This document shows positions 1 through 11,333 of a DNA stretch of 64,000 nucleotides, piece after piece; position 1 is the stretch's first letter, and each line of letters starts with the position of its first letter. Made by a program: the position numbers and the translations under genes. Source of the stretch: Sipunculus nudus (Eukaryota > Annelida > Sipuncula > Golfingiida > Sipunculidae). The stretch lies in the NCBI GenBank assembly GCA_026874595.1, contig CM049316.1, forward strand, positions 39,006,695 through 39,070,694, in the 5' to 3' direction. The notes beneath the pieces are model-generated. The model was not told where the DNA came from. It saw nothing but the letters and a program-made list of their open reading frames with translations, and did no database searches.

Positions 1-351
1 TCCTCAACAGGAAGAGATGATGGTTCGCTGGTAGACAACTTTAGACCAACGCAGCCATTAAATGACAGGATAGTAAGAGCATCGTTCCAGTAATTATGGG
101 ACTGTGGAGAAAAGCGATCGACAAAAGAGAATCTCGCACAATCTCTATCTGATAGAGACAACACTTTTAATGTCCGCATGACGTCATCACGCTCGTCACG
201 GGCTACCTAAGTTGGGGGAAAGGATTTGTAAAGAAATGATCTCAGATCTTGTTCAATATACTGTAAAGGTGCCTTAGTTTGAAAATAACTATTTCATAAG
301 TTATGCACATGCAATCTTACGACACTTTTCGGCTAGACATACAAACTATGT
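1..351. other. intergenic, no gene seen
   Basis: No convincing ORF, RNA gene or named repeat is visible here. The stretch ends at the left edge of a MITE-like element. Confidence 0.5.
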
Positions 352-694
352 ATACCGAAACACCTGTGTTATCCGACCACCCAAGCATGGGACTGACAAA
401 AAGTGGTCTTAATACACAGGTGGTAGTCATATTAAACAGGTTAGTTATTGTTACGGGGTGACATAAAGCGGACCGAACTGTCTCGCTAGTGAAGCTTGCT
501 TTTCTAGCGAAGCGGTTGGTACGCCGGACTTGTACGCCATCGACCTGTGTTCGAAACCGGGAACGGCCCAGGATTTTCTCCTGAACAATTTGTCAATTAA
601 CATTATCACCAATATAAATGTTTTTGGTTCACTGAAGGGTAGTCTTAATAGACAGGGAGTCTTATTTGACAGGTGGTCTTTCAGACAGGTTCAA

Positions 695-699
<5 letters not shown>
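352..699. mobile_element. pogo/Tigger-like MITE interrupted by a SINE
   Basis: The left end (ACACCTGTGTTATCCGACCA) and the reverse complement of the right end (AACCTGTCTGAAAGACCACC) are imperfect inverted copies. The interior repeats phrases of the type 'GTGGTCTTAATA.ACAGG' on both sides of a tRNA-like SINE near 480-600. The right end abuts a (TA)n tract, as expected for an element that targets TA. There is no coding capacity, so this is a non-autonomous remnant. Classification rests on terminal-sequence style only. Confidence 0.45.
480..600 (+). mobile_element. tRNA-derived SINE copy 1
   Basis: A box-A-like sequence TAGCGAAGCGG lies at 505-515 and a box-B sequence GTTCGAAACC at 549-558, spaced as in RNA polymerase III internal promoters. 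The same head and following text (GGCCCAAT-like, then TTTNCCC) recur at 52985-53105 and 56646-56765, which marks it as a dispersed family and not a functional tRNA. It is nested inside the MITE at 352-699. Confidence 0.55.

Positions 700-726
<27 letters not shown>
698..726. repeat. (TA)n microsatellite
   Basis: About 14 uninterrupted TA units directly abut the end of the MITE. Confidence 0.95.
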
Positions 727-731
<5 letters not shown>

Positions 732-1364
732 TGTAAATAAATGAGACATAATGCAAATGAGACATACCATATATGGTACTGCTGTATATATGGATGGCCT
801 AAAAGGGGAAATGGCTATTGTAAAATGGACAGTCACACCATATATTTGTTTATATATCTATATTATGTTTGCAATATCATGTTTCCCCGTTATAATAACG
901 GTAACCCAAAAACCACGTCATTTCAATATGTAAATGCGCCATACAGGTCTTAAAAATAAATGTCTCAAACACGTGTTATGAGGATCTGTTGGATTCACAC
1001 TGTACATAATTTTTCTTGCTCCGCCATGATGTATACTCAAGCCGTACCACACCTTCATGCTGCTACTCGGGGGAACAATTTGCTCACGCCGAGTCGGCGG
1101 AGAGAGTGGCGCTTTGGATTTACTGCCATCTAGCGGTTGAATTTTAAACTAATAAAAAGAGATACAAAGGAATAAATCTGAACAAAATTTTTATATATCA
1201 ATGACGCAGACAGGTGTCAATCAAATAGAAACTACAATAGAATCAATTATCAAATAAAGGAATAAAGGCTAAGACAAGTTATGCAAGGAAAAGGCGCTCA
1301 ACGGTACCAAAATAATCTCGCGTGGCAACATTTGGTGGATCAGGGTTTTAATCGTTAGTATTTT
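727..1364. other. intergenic, AT-rich
   Basis: Only short frames without codon-like composition are present, and no RNA gene or clear repeat was recognised. Confidence 0.5.
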
Positions 1365-1970
1365 TAGCTCAGCTGACTGTAAGTCATCTGAGCTATAGCG
1401 ATCACCCTTTGTCCGTCGTCCGTCTGTCCGTTAACCTGGCACAAATCGTAACCGCTGGACCTAGAAACTTGTAACTTGACATTCTGAGAGGTCCATGAAA
1501 AATCTCCTTGGAAACCAGAAATGAGGTCTCTGTTTCCCATATCCTTCGAGCTATGGAGCCCCAGAGTACCCCCCAGAATAGTCAAAAATTTCATACTAAA
1601 ACTTCAATATCTCATTAACTACATCATGGAAAATGTAGTTAATGAGAAATAATGGAAAATTTGATACAAAAGCTGAAGTATCTGAACAACTAATACAGAG
1701 ATCACCATGATTCTTTGCATGTATATTGACCATTAAGTGTTTTTAATAGTTTCTGCAGACTGGTGGAGCCACCTGTATTTTTTTAAGTTTATGCATTTTT
1801 TCTCTATTTTTTTAAATATATATAAATGCAGGCACAATCTTGGCCTGTTGGTTAATCTGTTTGATGCTTCAGTTGAATGGGTATATACTACCATTCAGAT
1901 GATAAAATTTCCTTTTGCGAATCTCTTCCAGGTCAGCTGAGCGTCATGGCCCATGGGTCACTTGTTTTAC
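1365..1970. mobile_element. non-autonomous repeat with AGCTCAGCTGA termini
   Basis: The left end reads TAGCTCAGCTGAC followed by a GAGCTATAGCGATCACCC-type head and a GTCCGTC-rich stretch. The right end has the inverted core GTCAGCTGAGC and then a CCCATGGGTCACTTGTTTT-like tail. This head/tail combination is, to my knowledge, a very abundant interspersed repeat in bivalve genomes. The frame at 1364-1594 is a shadow of the repeat. There is no transposase. Confidence 0.6.
1610..1647. repeat. perfect 15-bp inverted repeat (hairpin)
   Basis: TCTCATTAACTACAT (1610-1624) and its exact complement ATGTAGTTAATGAGA (1633-1647) are separated by 8 nt, inside the repeat at 1365-1970. Confidence 0.9.
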
Positions 1971-2675
1971 CTGTCACTGAGCGAAACTAGAAGTTCTACT
2001 ATATCTGTGACCTGCCATGGTTTTCACTAGACAAATTTTACATTATGATTTCAATTTGTATGAAAATACATTTACTTTTATACTTATCTCCACTCATTAG
2101 ACACAACCGGTATGGTTTGGTTTTCCTACAAACGAGAACAAACGAGAAAAACGTACTCCAACTGATATCAATAAGAAAATGCTTTGAACATAATCTAAAT
2201 TAAGTGACCAGTTTGTACTTGTACAGTCCAAAGCAATGTAATAGAGAGTGTTATAATCAAACACATTTAAATATATATATTCTTAAATAACGTTATAGTG
2301 TCCCCTTATAATTGAAGCCTATTTACATTATATGGTTTTAGAAAGATGCAGAATACATCAACGGGCAAATGTTATGCATACTGGTAGATGTTAATCAAAT
2401 CTGATAGGAATAATGACGCGTGATATATATGAGGTCAGTTTCTTAAGAATTCATAAGATGTAATGGGCAATAATGATCCAGAGTGAGTCCAGGATAATAT
2501 AATTATGATAATACGTTTTATGCAATTACTTCTCAGATGAATCACTGACGAGATTTTCTCCTCTTCTGTGTTCGGCCACAGTGAAGTTGCATCGTAGATT
2601 TTAGCAAGTGAAATTAAATGCAAACCAGAAACAAGAATATACGGAAATTTCAACAGCGAAAACTAATGATGGAAT
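1971..2675. other. intergenic, AT-rich
   Basis: No gene seen. A short (TA)n run lies near 2270, and the open frames are short and compositionally random. Confidence 0.5.
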
Positions 2676-3005
2676 GCAAGCGTCCGCCATATGGGGGGGG
2701 GGGGGTTCCTATTGTCGGACGCTTCGAACACCGTTTTGCTTTCATTTATTCGGTACATATTCTCAGGTTCATTTGTGTTTAAGTGACTCTACATTAGTGA
2801 ATATTCCTGGATGATGTTCCTGAGTCCAAATTATGTCCGGGTCTACACCTAAATCTAAACGAGTCATTACTGGCCCTCGCCCTGAAAATTACATGTGATT
2901 TGGTTCATTATTGCGCGAGTTTTGTTGTGAACAAACACACAAACCCACAAACAAACACACACAGGAACGTAGATGAACGCATTGCCTTTTGGCGGAGGCA
3001 ACCAT
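2676..3005 (-). mobile_element. interspersed repeat family R1, copy 1
   Basis: In reverse complement this matches copies at 10975, 13372, 46938 and 48592. Shared parts are a head like TGCCTCCGC..AGG, a phrase like TGCGTTCATC.CCGTTCGTG, a GT/CA-rich stretch, AACATAACTCACGCAA-like text and a tail like GTCACTTAAGCACGAATGAA followed by TGGGAATATGGGC. This copy carries a poly-G run in its tail. No coding potential; class unknown. Confidence 0.6.
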
Positions 3006-4168
3006 GCAACTTGTATACATTTAAATACTATAGCGGAGAATAGAATTATAATGTTACTATTTACTAGTATATCTGTCCATGTCTGAACGTGATCAGGCTG
3101 TTCATCCATACCAGCGGGTATAACTGTGCTTTCTTGCACCAGAACCCTTGCACACACAAGATGGATTGTTAAACTGTTAACGGAACGATAAACAAAGAAA
3201 AGACGTCTATATCACAGACATCCATGTCCACATATATACTCTGAATTGACTGTTGTGTCCTAAACTATTGCTCCACGACAACGCTCTGTTTTATTATACT
3301 GTGTCAGTACTGGCAAGTCAAAGACTGCCTGTACCAACTTTTGTGTACCTGGAACGCAGACGTCCATTCAGTATAAAATAGTACAGTATATACATGTGAC
3401 GCATGGCAATCGACTTATTAACATATGTACATACAATATCAAGTCCCTGGAATTATAAGACTCGGCTGTTGTGCTAAAACATGCGACTACATGAAGAGCA
3501 GGAAATGATATAAGCCTCCAGTTAACACTCTCGGGTTTGTTATTTCAGACCTGAAATCGTCACGGAATTGGTAAAACTCAAACTGTGACGGTCAATTTTC
3601 TGGTGACACCTCGCATCTGACAGTGCACGACTTTAAAAGATCACATGTCATTAGACCATTGATGAATTATTCATCAAGGGGAACCGGTCGGAATATCTTA
3701 AACATCTGAGCTACGGGGGATCGTGACCGTCATTGATTTGTTTACACGACACAAGGGATCATTTATGTTTTCCTGTACATAAATCGCTAGTACTAGCCCT
3801 TTGAAGAATCGGGAAAAATATACATCCGACCGGATTTGAATTAGACAACGAGAAAGCGACACATGAACTAAATAATTACAAGCAGACAGTTATTTGTTGG
3901 GAGACCTACAAAGGGTCCACATTTATTTACGAAATCGCTTCATTGCAACAGTGTTCATCTGTTTCATATTTCTTTTTTCTCAACCCGTGTCTCACTGCTG
4001 ACTAAAGATATTTACATTCTACACACATTATTAAGGAATCTCTTCTGCCTTGCTGCTAGAAACTGAAAGGCGAACTCACGTAAAAAGGGAATCGACCATT
4101 GTATCCGATCCTGTGTTCATTTCATATGTTCTGGAAGGATTATTATTGTAAGTTTGCAACTGGAGAAA
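3006..4168. other. upstream region of small gene 1
   Basis: No ORF. A TATA-like GTATAAAATA lies at 3371-3380, about 800 bp before the start codon of the small gene, too far to be its promoter unless there is an unseen 5' exon. A 19-bp near-palindrome, TTGATGAATTATTCATCAA, is at 3659-3677. A possible splice acceptor (TTATTATTGTAAG) lies just before the coding exon near 4153. Confidence 0.4.
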
Positions 4169-4441
4169 ATGCCAGCAGTCAAAGTTTCTCACAAAGCAAA
4201 CCCTACCAGAAAGCACCCATTGAAACAAACGCGCCCGTGTAATAAACCAGTGGCGACACCTGGCGGATTTCAGTACACCTACACTGGAGCTTTGCGCGTT
4301 TCTGCTGCCAGCCAGAAAAGATGCATAGAAAGACTAACACAGGGTAAAGTCCCCGAAACTCAACGCTGTTCTCCAGAGGACCTGGTGAGGAGCTACCAGT
4401 GGACTGCAGGGGGTCGCCCTGTTGACGGATTTCAGGACTGA
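4169..4441 (+). CDS. small basic protein, unrecognised family (paralogue 1)
   Basis: The protein is 90 aa, from ATG 4169 with a favourable A at -3, to TGA. I do not recognise the family. The N-terminal third is rich in K, R and P, with no signal peptide or membrane segment. The C-terminal 54 residues align without gaps to the gene at 6452-6730 (about 29 of 54 identical). Conserved text includes TYTG, ERL, GK.P.T.R.SP, then LV.SYQW.AGG.P..GFQ at the C-terminus. Conservation of protein but not of flanking DNA argues that this is a real gene and not a chance frame. The coding part looks to be a single exon, possibly preceded by a 5' non-coding exon. The charge suggests nucleic-acid or protein binding, but this is speculation. 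Confidence 0.7.
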   Translation: MPAVKVSHKANPTRKHPLKQTRPCNKPVATPGGFQYTYTGALRVSAASQKRCIERLTQGKVPETQRCSPEDLVRSYQWTAGGRPVDGFQD

Positions 4442-5947
4442 GATATGAATATGCAATTTATATAGGCCTATACTAGTAATTTATAATCACATTTATGGTA
4501 ATTAACCGCATAGACTTGCGCTCAGTCTCATTATTGAATGTAGACTGGTACCATCATGGATTATATGTTGATATATAATACAAGTTGTATAATTCAGTAT
4601 AACTGCATTATTTCACCAATTGGCAGTAGATTAGGGTGGCGTATTAACAGAGGTAATTGTGGTGCCGATTAATCGATTATATTAATGATTGGTTGTTTCT
4701 TCCATTAATTAACTGATTACACTGATTACTGATTCGTGTAATCGATGATGTAAGTTGATTATAAATGCAGTATGCAAAAGCAATGGAATTATTTTAAGGA
4801 AAAAAGCAATCATTTGATTTTCTTAGGAACACAGGAACACAGGGGAGACTGGTAACAAAGTAGCACCCAATGGTTAATGCGACCCTGCGTAGAGGACAAA
4901 ATGTATGGGCAACTCGGGTGCCTTTAAGTATTTCCCATAAAGAACGTTGTGCTATTAATCTTGGTATTAAAAGCTGCCAAGAGTTACATTTGCATATGAT
5001 ATGGATGATATAGGGTATACAATCGATGAATAACCGATTATCGTTCACTAAATGTTTTCAACCATCAAACATGCTTTCAGAACTTATTTTTAACACTAGT
5101 GCCTGGTTGGAGTCGATATTTTGCTGCTATATATAATATTTGATGATGTTTAGTTAAAATCTAGTTTGATGGACACTGTCAACATAGGTGTTAATTATTT
5201 ATTTGACCCAAAATAAAAGTATACCTCTATACTAATGTTGATTTCATGATGTCTTAGGGGAGCGGTGTTACATGATAATAACTAATCAAGTGCGGACATT
5301 GGACTTTAGAGGGGGGGGGGCTAAAAACCCTTTCACAGATTAAAAATTTGCTGGAGTATTAGGCAAATATTTTACTCTCGCATGCAGAATTTTGTGAAAA
5401 AAAAACTGTGCGATATGCAAATTCCGGAGTAGTTTATTGTAAATCGTTATTTTCCCTTATTTTAAAGTTGATAACAGTGAGTGCTTCCCCTGTGCTTCCC
5501 ACCTAATTCCACCCCTGCAAAGTAAGGGCAATGGCAGTGCTCGTAGGGCTTATGCTATTTATAAGTTATTCAGCGATACTTGACATACGATTACATAGAC
5601 AACCGTGCAAACATACATCGTTAAAGCCCACATGTTTACAGTGCTCATTCACGCCTGGCTGAAACACCTCCTGCCCTAAATCAAAACGCGCTGACCAGAA
5701 CAGACCGTAGACTGTGTTGATTACTTTAGTCACAAAGGGACAATACGGTTTAAAGGACGGGTAATTGTCAACAACTGTGGACAGAAGTCAGTCTCGCTTG
5801 GACTACACGGACTGCAGTGGATATCAGTGGACTAACAGTTACAGGAGCACCTATTCAAGTCAGTTCTTGATAATTTGAGATGATGTGTTTTCATGCGCCT
5901 GATTCGATGAAGTGACTACTCTTTGAGGCAGAATGTAATCCACGGTG
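4442..5947. other. intergenic between the two small genes
   Basis: Contains ATTAAT/ATCGAT-rich low-complexity sequence (4650-4750), a poly-G run near 5311, and AATAAA at 5212-5217 that could serve gene 1 as a distant poly(A) signal. No other gene seen. Confidence 0.4.
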
Positions 5948-5953
5948 TATAAA
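5948..5953 (+). promoter_or_regulatory. putative TATA box of small gene 2
   Basis: TATAAA in the context GGTGTATAAACAAA. Transcription starting about 30 bp downstream would include the micro-ORF start at 6129 and the splice donor at 6177. Inferred from spacing only. Confidence 0.3.
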
Positions 5954-6128
5954 CAAATATTTTAGTACATTCTACGTGGTGCTGTGTCGCTGGTCATATT
6001 GGACCAGCTAGTCGACGGGAATATTGACATTTATTCCTGCTTGAGTATCTAAGTATTATCACTGTGACGTGGAAGTAGAAGAAACTTACATATAGAAAAG
6101 TGCATCGAGAAACCTGTTTTCATTTGAT

Positions 6129-6462
6129 ATGACTGGACTGTCTGCTCATTTGAAACCCCACGTTCTCAAACAAGATGTGAGTACAGAGATAATATCTTAA
6201 ATCACTGAAAAAATGATAATATAATTGAATGATATAGAGTGTGAACAACACAGATATCTTTTTAAATCAACTGAACTGAATTTATTCGGAACAGGGACAC
6301 TTCTCAGAATTTAACATAACGTCCCCTAAGACAATCAAGACAGTGCCTAATCTATTCATTATTTTACCGATAGAGATTTATTTATATTTCTTGTAGCACG
6401 TAGCTGCACAGTTGAAAGGACTTGTACAGTTTGTTCAGCGAAAATATCAAAATGAGTGGTAA
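6129..6462 (+). CDS. possible spliced upstream micro-ORF, 37 aa
   Basis: ATG 6129 opens a 16-codon frame (begins MTGLSAHLKPH) that runs exactly into a strong donor, GTGAGT, at 6177. An acceptor with a T-rich tract (TTTATATTTCTTGTAG) ends at 6396. Joining 6129-6176 to 6397-6462 keeps the frame open for 21 more codons to TAA at 6460-6462 and gives 37 aa. That stop overlaps the ATG of the downstream small gene (6452) by 11 nt, in a different frame. Either the transcript is bicistronic or the frame is a regulatory upstream ORF, or it is chance. I saw no counterpart upstream of paralogue 1. Confidence 0.35.
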
Positions 6463-6730
6463 CAGGAAACGGAAATCAGGCAAAAAGCCAGCTCTGATTA
6501 TAGAACAAGAATGTGTACACGTGCGCATGCGCATACCGCTACGTCCGACTGTCAGTTACCAGCGTACATACACAGGATCTCACCAAGTGCTGTTTGATCA
6601 ACAACGCCAACTAGTAGAGAGACTTTCCAAAGGCAAAACACCGGACACCAAAAGAAGGAGTCCCGGCCACCTCGTTTCCAGCTACCAATGGAGTGCAGGG
6701 GGGTACCCCGGAAGGGGATTCCAACGGTGA
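6452..6730 (+). CDS. small basic protein, unrecognised family (paralogue 2)
   Basis: The protein is 92 aa, from ATG 6452 (A at -3; a longer frame to 6422 would need TTG), to TGA. The N-terminus is strongly basic (MSGNRKRKSGKK), resembling a nuclear-localisation or nucleic-acid-contact segment. The C-terminal 54 residues match paralogue 1 at 4169-4441 without gaps, including TYTG, VERL, GK.P.T.R.SP, SYQW.AGG and a final GFQ. Both genes lie on the same strand about 2 kb apart, so a local tandem duplication is likely. There are no cysteine pairs or known catalytic motifs. Function unknown. Confidence 0.72.
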   Translation: MSGNRKRKSGKKPALIIEQECVHVRMRIPLRPTVSYQRTYTGSHQVLFDQQRQLVERLSKGKTPDTKRRSPGHLVSSYQWSAGGYPGRGFQR

Positions 6731-9106
6731 CTTTAGATTAGGTAGTAAACCTATTAGCACGTGGGTTTGTTATGTTGAAGGAGCACTGCATCCATAACAG
6801 AGACTTGAACCTGATGTGATTCACTTGTGCAAAATGGGATATTAAATGGGATATTAAAATGGGACATTAATATAATACAATGATAATATAATAAGATTTG
6901 GAATACGTTTGCTTGAGCTTTAGCATACGACAACGCCATCTATCGGATGGCATACGAAACACCTCTGCATAAGTTAATGGGGAAAATATTCATCGCCCAC
7001 ATGCAAGTGCCCTAAATGCTGCATTTGCTAAGAGGGATTTTGTTGAACAATAGCCATACAGCAGTCCGCTCTAGCAGTTGGACTTTTCGAGCACTCTCAG
7101 CAGTGATAGAGACAAAGTCACACACATTAGAATTTCTCAAAACACCACCAAGATAATCAAGGATATATTCTCAGAAAGCGATAGACTGTGCGGGTCGGCC
7201 ATTTTGTTTAAAATTGATCAAGGACGGTTAATGATTCTTCGTCTTCGACGTGAAATGAATCTATTTCACTGGTAAGAACTGTGAGGGATACTAAACCCTA
7301 ACATGGGGAGTTTTTTTTCAGTGGTCTAAAAATCCTAACATATTGATCAGTGCCTCTTTATTTAATGATTTACAGAGAATGACTATTAACAAATACATAT
7401 GCATTTACCCAAATACACCTGCGATAGCCGATACTCAGCATTCCGGTCCAGTACATGTATATCGAACAGGTAAAATCTCACTTGAACTTGTTATAATCTC
7501 AAGAATATAAAAGTAAAAAAAAAGCTATAAAACCGAGGTTCTTGTCTTAGTCTGTGGCATGCGTCTTGTTTTAATTAAAGCGAGCTATTCACTCGCTTAC
7601 TTGCATAATATATGAGATTTCTGACTTACTCTTTTTTATATAGTAATGAACTCTGGGTAATTCCTGCTCGGAAAGGTTTTAATTACGGCCTATCGACGGA
7701 TATATGAGCTTGTTAGTTTACAAGCCGCAAGTAAACGCTGCACACGCAGCCCATGTTAACAAAAAGAAAACGCATGTAACCGGATATGATTGTTAGCGCA
7801 AGCGCAGAAGTAGTAAGGTCACTAGTTACTTTTAATGAGTCCTCTTGCAACACTCATATGAGTTGCAACCAGCTGAACGTGTTTTGATTATGATTGGCAG
7901 CCATGTGGCGGGCCACCCCACCGGGTTTAAACACGTGTATATATAAACATGGTCAGCCTGTGCACCGCGGGATCAGAATTAATTAGGCTAATTTAATAAA
8001 AAGGTTTAAGTAATTATCTTTATTAAATACACATCGAAGATCGGATGAACCCCCTTTAACACAACTCACAATGCTCACACGCTGGATCCGGAAATGGCAG
8101 ACAAACGTTACGCACAAAGCGCATGCTCTTATAAGAGGTATTTTGTAAGCCTACCCATATAAGGTGGTTAGAATTTCGTGATACTGAGTCCATTTTCACG
8201 ATCGCACTATACAATTATTTTCACAGCGTATATCCATTATTTTTGTTAGCTTTATTATTAACAAAAAATTAAAATCGTAAAGGCTGGACAGGGGCCCAGT
8301 GTATATCGAACGGGAATAAATTATTGTTCACTACTACCTGATAATTAGAAAGATACAATATCATTTATAATAGCGATCTTTGACCTACGAGTAACATACA
8401 AGGTCTATTATTTTTTATAACACCGACCTTTTCCTTTCGGCGTATCTTCGACGATAGGGCTTCATTTTCACTAAGGTTTTAATTTCGCGATATTTTCCTT
8501 TTAGCCATTATGGCTTTTTGGAAACCGTAGCAAACAAAAAATCGTTCAGAGTCTAAAGCAAGCTTTGATATCAAAATCTGAAGGTGTATCTTAATATATT
8601 TTATTTATGTATTGTCAGTTTAGACACACATTATTTCAGACGTGACATACATCTCTGTTGTCAGCCTTTTTACGTCATATATGAATAGAACCATCTCACT
8701 GATAATCATTTCTACCTTTCAAAGTTTGTGGGCAACCTGCACAGCGCAGGGTTAATTTCTAATGTGTCTATGTGACGGGTTTAAGCATGTTTGACCTGAC
8801 ATTGGACCCAGTCCCTGATCCACTTGTAATGTGGGTAAATGTGAACTAAATGTGACTCGAGATTATGATTAATTATTAATCCCTCATTCATCCAGATAAT
8901 GCTTTCGCATTATGTTGAAATGACCACGGGAAGTGTCGCTGCCCTATCACCTTGCATTTACATCATCAACCATTATTGGATTATCACGTAAACTATCAAA
9001 GGAAACACGTGCATAAGTTTCTGTTTATATTTAAAATACCGCGTCACGTATATTACACCGCGAAATAGATCCACAGGTTTATGATTATATAAAACTAGCT
9101 AATAAA

Positions 9107-9120
9107 CCCGGTATACCGGG
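9107..9120. promoter_or_regulatory. 14-bp perfect palindrome CCCGGTATACCGGG
   Basis: Exact self-complement in AT-rich surroundings. Function unknown; it may be a MITE relic. Confidence 0.6.
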
Positions 9121-10204
9121 CTTTTTACCGCGGTTTGGGAGATATATTTACTGAGATATGATATGTGGGCTCATTTTTATTATAACAGTTAAAAGAAAAT
9201 ATAGATTTTTAGTGGGATACTCTCGGAATACGATATGAACAATTAATTTTTTACTGTTATTTTGAGGCGCTGTGCTCGTGGCAAAAATCATATCCCGGTA
9301 TGTTTACCTTGAAGACCTGGTCAGTGATAGTTTACATTGCGAACCGGAATGAGACGCGAAAGCATACAGTGTTTCGTTGATATTTGACTGGTTTCTATCG
9401 TTGGACGTATAAAGAATATGTTGATGTGAGGAACACATGAAAGATTAATTAAATATACGTTGCAAGGGAACTGTTCCTGAAGAAGGAAACAGAAATATGC
9501 ATACATCGTAAGTAGCAGAAGCGGACGCCATGCAGTGGGCCCGTATCCCATTTTCAACCACCGCAACCTTTTTTTCATAGTATCAGACAAATTTTGAGGC
9601 CTGAAACTGCCGACACCACCCCAGCCCTGTTTCTGAAATTGGGACCTTGAATTAGGTTTTGTCATTAATCCCCCTGGGTTGAACTCTCCTTTCACAAAGC
9701 GAGAAACATGTGTTTTTCTCTTTTACTGCCCACGCACGTGGGTCCAATCCCTCATTGAAAAGGGTTATTCATATGAACAATAGTCCTTAGTGTTAGAGGT
9801 TAAGTGACCACGATGCACGCATTCCGGTAATTGCCGAAGGCAGTTCGGCTGTGCTCGGTAAAAAAAAAAAGAAAAATCACTGTAAATTATATGTATATTA
9901 AAAATTATTTATTTTCATATCGCCTTTATCACTGTGGGGATAATAACCTTTAAAATGATGTATGGCACAATATTGTACACAACGCGGTTTTAGAGAACAT
10001 TGTGAACAAACGTGAACTGAATTCCTTTTATAAGTATTAGATATGTTTCACGGACAAAGACCTTCTGTTGGTTATATTTGGCATGGATGTTGTCGATGCG
10101 TATATTTATGTTTGCTCCATTTACTTAACATTTGTAATTTTAACTTCTCTGGCGAAATGGCCCGATTTCGGCGTTAAAGCGTGCTGTGTGAATGAATGAA
10201 GGCG

Positions 10205-10222
10205 GGATAAACCGGTTTATCC
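10205..10222. promoter_or_regulatory. 18-bp perfect palindrome with AACCGGTT core
   Basis: GGATAAACCGGTTTATCC is self-complementary over all 18 bp. Its core AACCGGTT is the known Grainyhead/CP2 binding consensus. No neighbouring gene is evident, so a regulatory role is only a possibility. Confidence 0.45.
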
Positions 10223-10974
10223 TTGACATTCAAAGATACACTTGAGGCTGTTTTCCACCGCGCTTGCGACATCTGCTGGCGATGACTGACATTAAGACGT
10301 TTAAAAAAAGTGGTCGGTTGTCGCACTCTTGAACCCGACACATGCAATTCTGTGTGATCCTTATATGCTATAAAGCTCAGAATATTTAAGATCTCTTCAG
10401 TTTATTATAAGTTTTAATTGTTTTTTTTTACAGATATCATATTATTTGCCATTTTTTCACTACTTTGTCAGACGATAATATCAAACTAATAGTAGTATTA
10501 GCACCCTTCCGCAAGAGGTCGTTTTTACTCGAAACAGACCTCTTCTGCTTACGCACTGTTGATCGGTCGCGACTACTTGTTTGATCTGTCAAACTTTAAA
10601 AAAAGTACTGGATTCCATTTCATATGATTCAGTTTGACAAAAACAGGGCTATTGTGGACACGCCCAGTTTGTATTACAAATCGTTTCCTTGTCCGATAGT
10701 TTGCAGATAAGTTGGCAAACATTTTTTTTTTCACAACGTTGCAGTACATATAAGAGATCTTTATCAATGGTATTACATATCTCGTCGCGTGCCATATCCT
10801 GAAACTGAAGAGAGGGAGAGAGAGAGAGAAGATATTATGAGAAAAATATCCCAGCAATTCTTGAGATGGTTAAACGTAAAAGTTAAACGTGCACGGTTAT
10901 TTGGACCTACGTGTGTAAGCGTGCACGCGTATGTATGTTAACTGTGTCACAGGTTTCCAGAGTTTATTTCCTCT

Positions 10975-11290
10975 GAAAGGAGGGTATGCGTTCATCCCCG
11001 TTCGTGTTTGTATGTTTGTGTGTGTGTGCTTGTTCACAACATAACTCACGCAATCCTGATAGGAATCCCATGATATTATCAGGGCATTTGAAAAAGAAAG
11101 GGCCAATGGGCCTTTTGTGGGCCAATGAAAAATCGATACGGATTGAGGAACATTATAAAGGAAATGTTCAGTCACTTATGCAAGAATGAAAATGGGAATA
11201 TGGGTCGAATAAGTAAAAGCTAACACGTTTTTCGGAGCATCCCAAATAGGGACCCCAACATGGTGGAGGCTTGCATTCGTTAGAATGCAG
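10975..11290 (+). mobile_element. interspersed repeat family R1, copy 2
   Basis: Has the GGTATGCGTTCATCCCCGTT head, a (GT)n stretch, CACAACATAACTCACGCAA text, and the tail GTCACTTATGCAAGAATGAA followed by GGGAATATGGG. Matches the other four copies. The overlapping frames on both strands are shadows. Confidence 0.65.
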
Positions 11291-11333
11291 ATTTCTAGTA
11301 TTCGTAATACTAAGGTCACCCGCCATGAGGTAA

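Larger units (their letters stand above)
6731..10974. other. 4.2 kb without a recognisable gene
   Basis: Frames here (such as 7078-7275 + and 9321-9695 -) have no recognisable domain. The first lacks an ATG start, and the second lacks domain, splice or paralogue support. TTTCGCGAT-type text near 8480 is a relic of the MITE better seen at 11545. Perfect palindromes at 9107 and 10205 are listed separately. Confidence 0.45.

Noticed and set aside
6422-6451. N-terminal extension of small gene 2
   Set aside because: It would need a TTG start; the ATG at 6452 has a good context. The same applies to 4154-4168 of paralogue 1.
9321-9695. 124-aa minus-strand ORF
   Set aside because: No domain, no codon pattern, no paralogue, no splice context.
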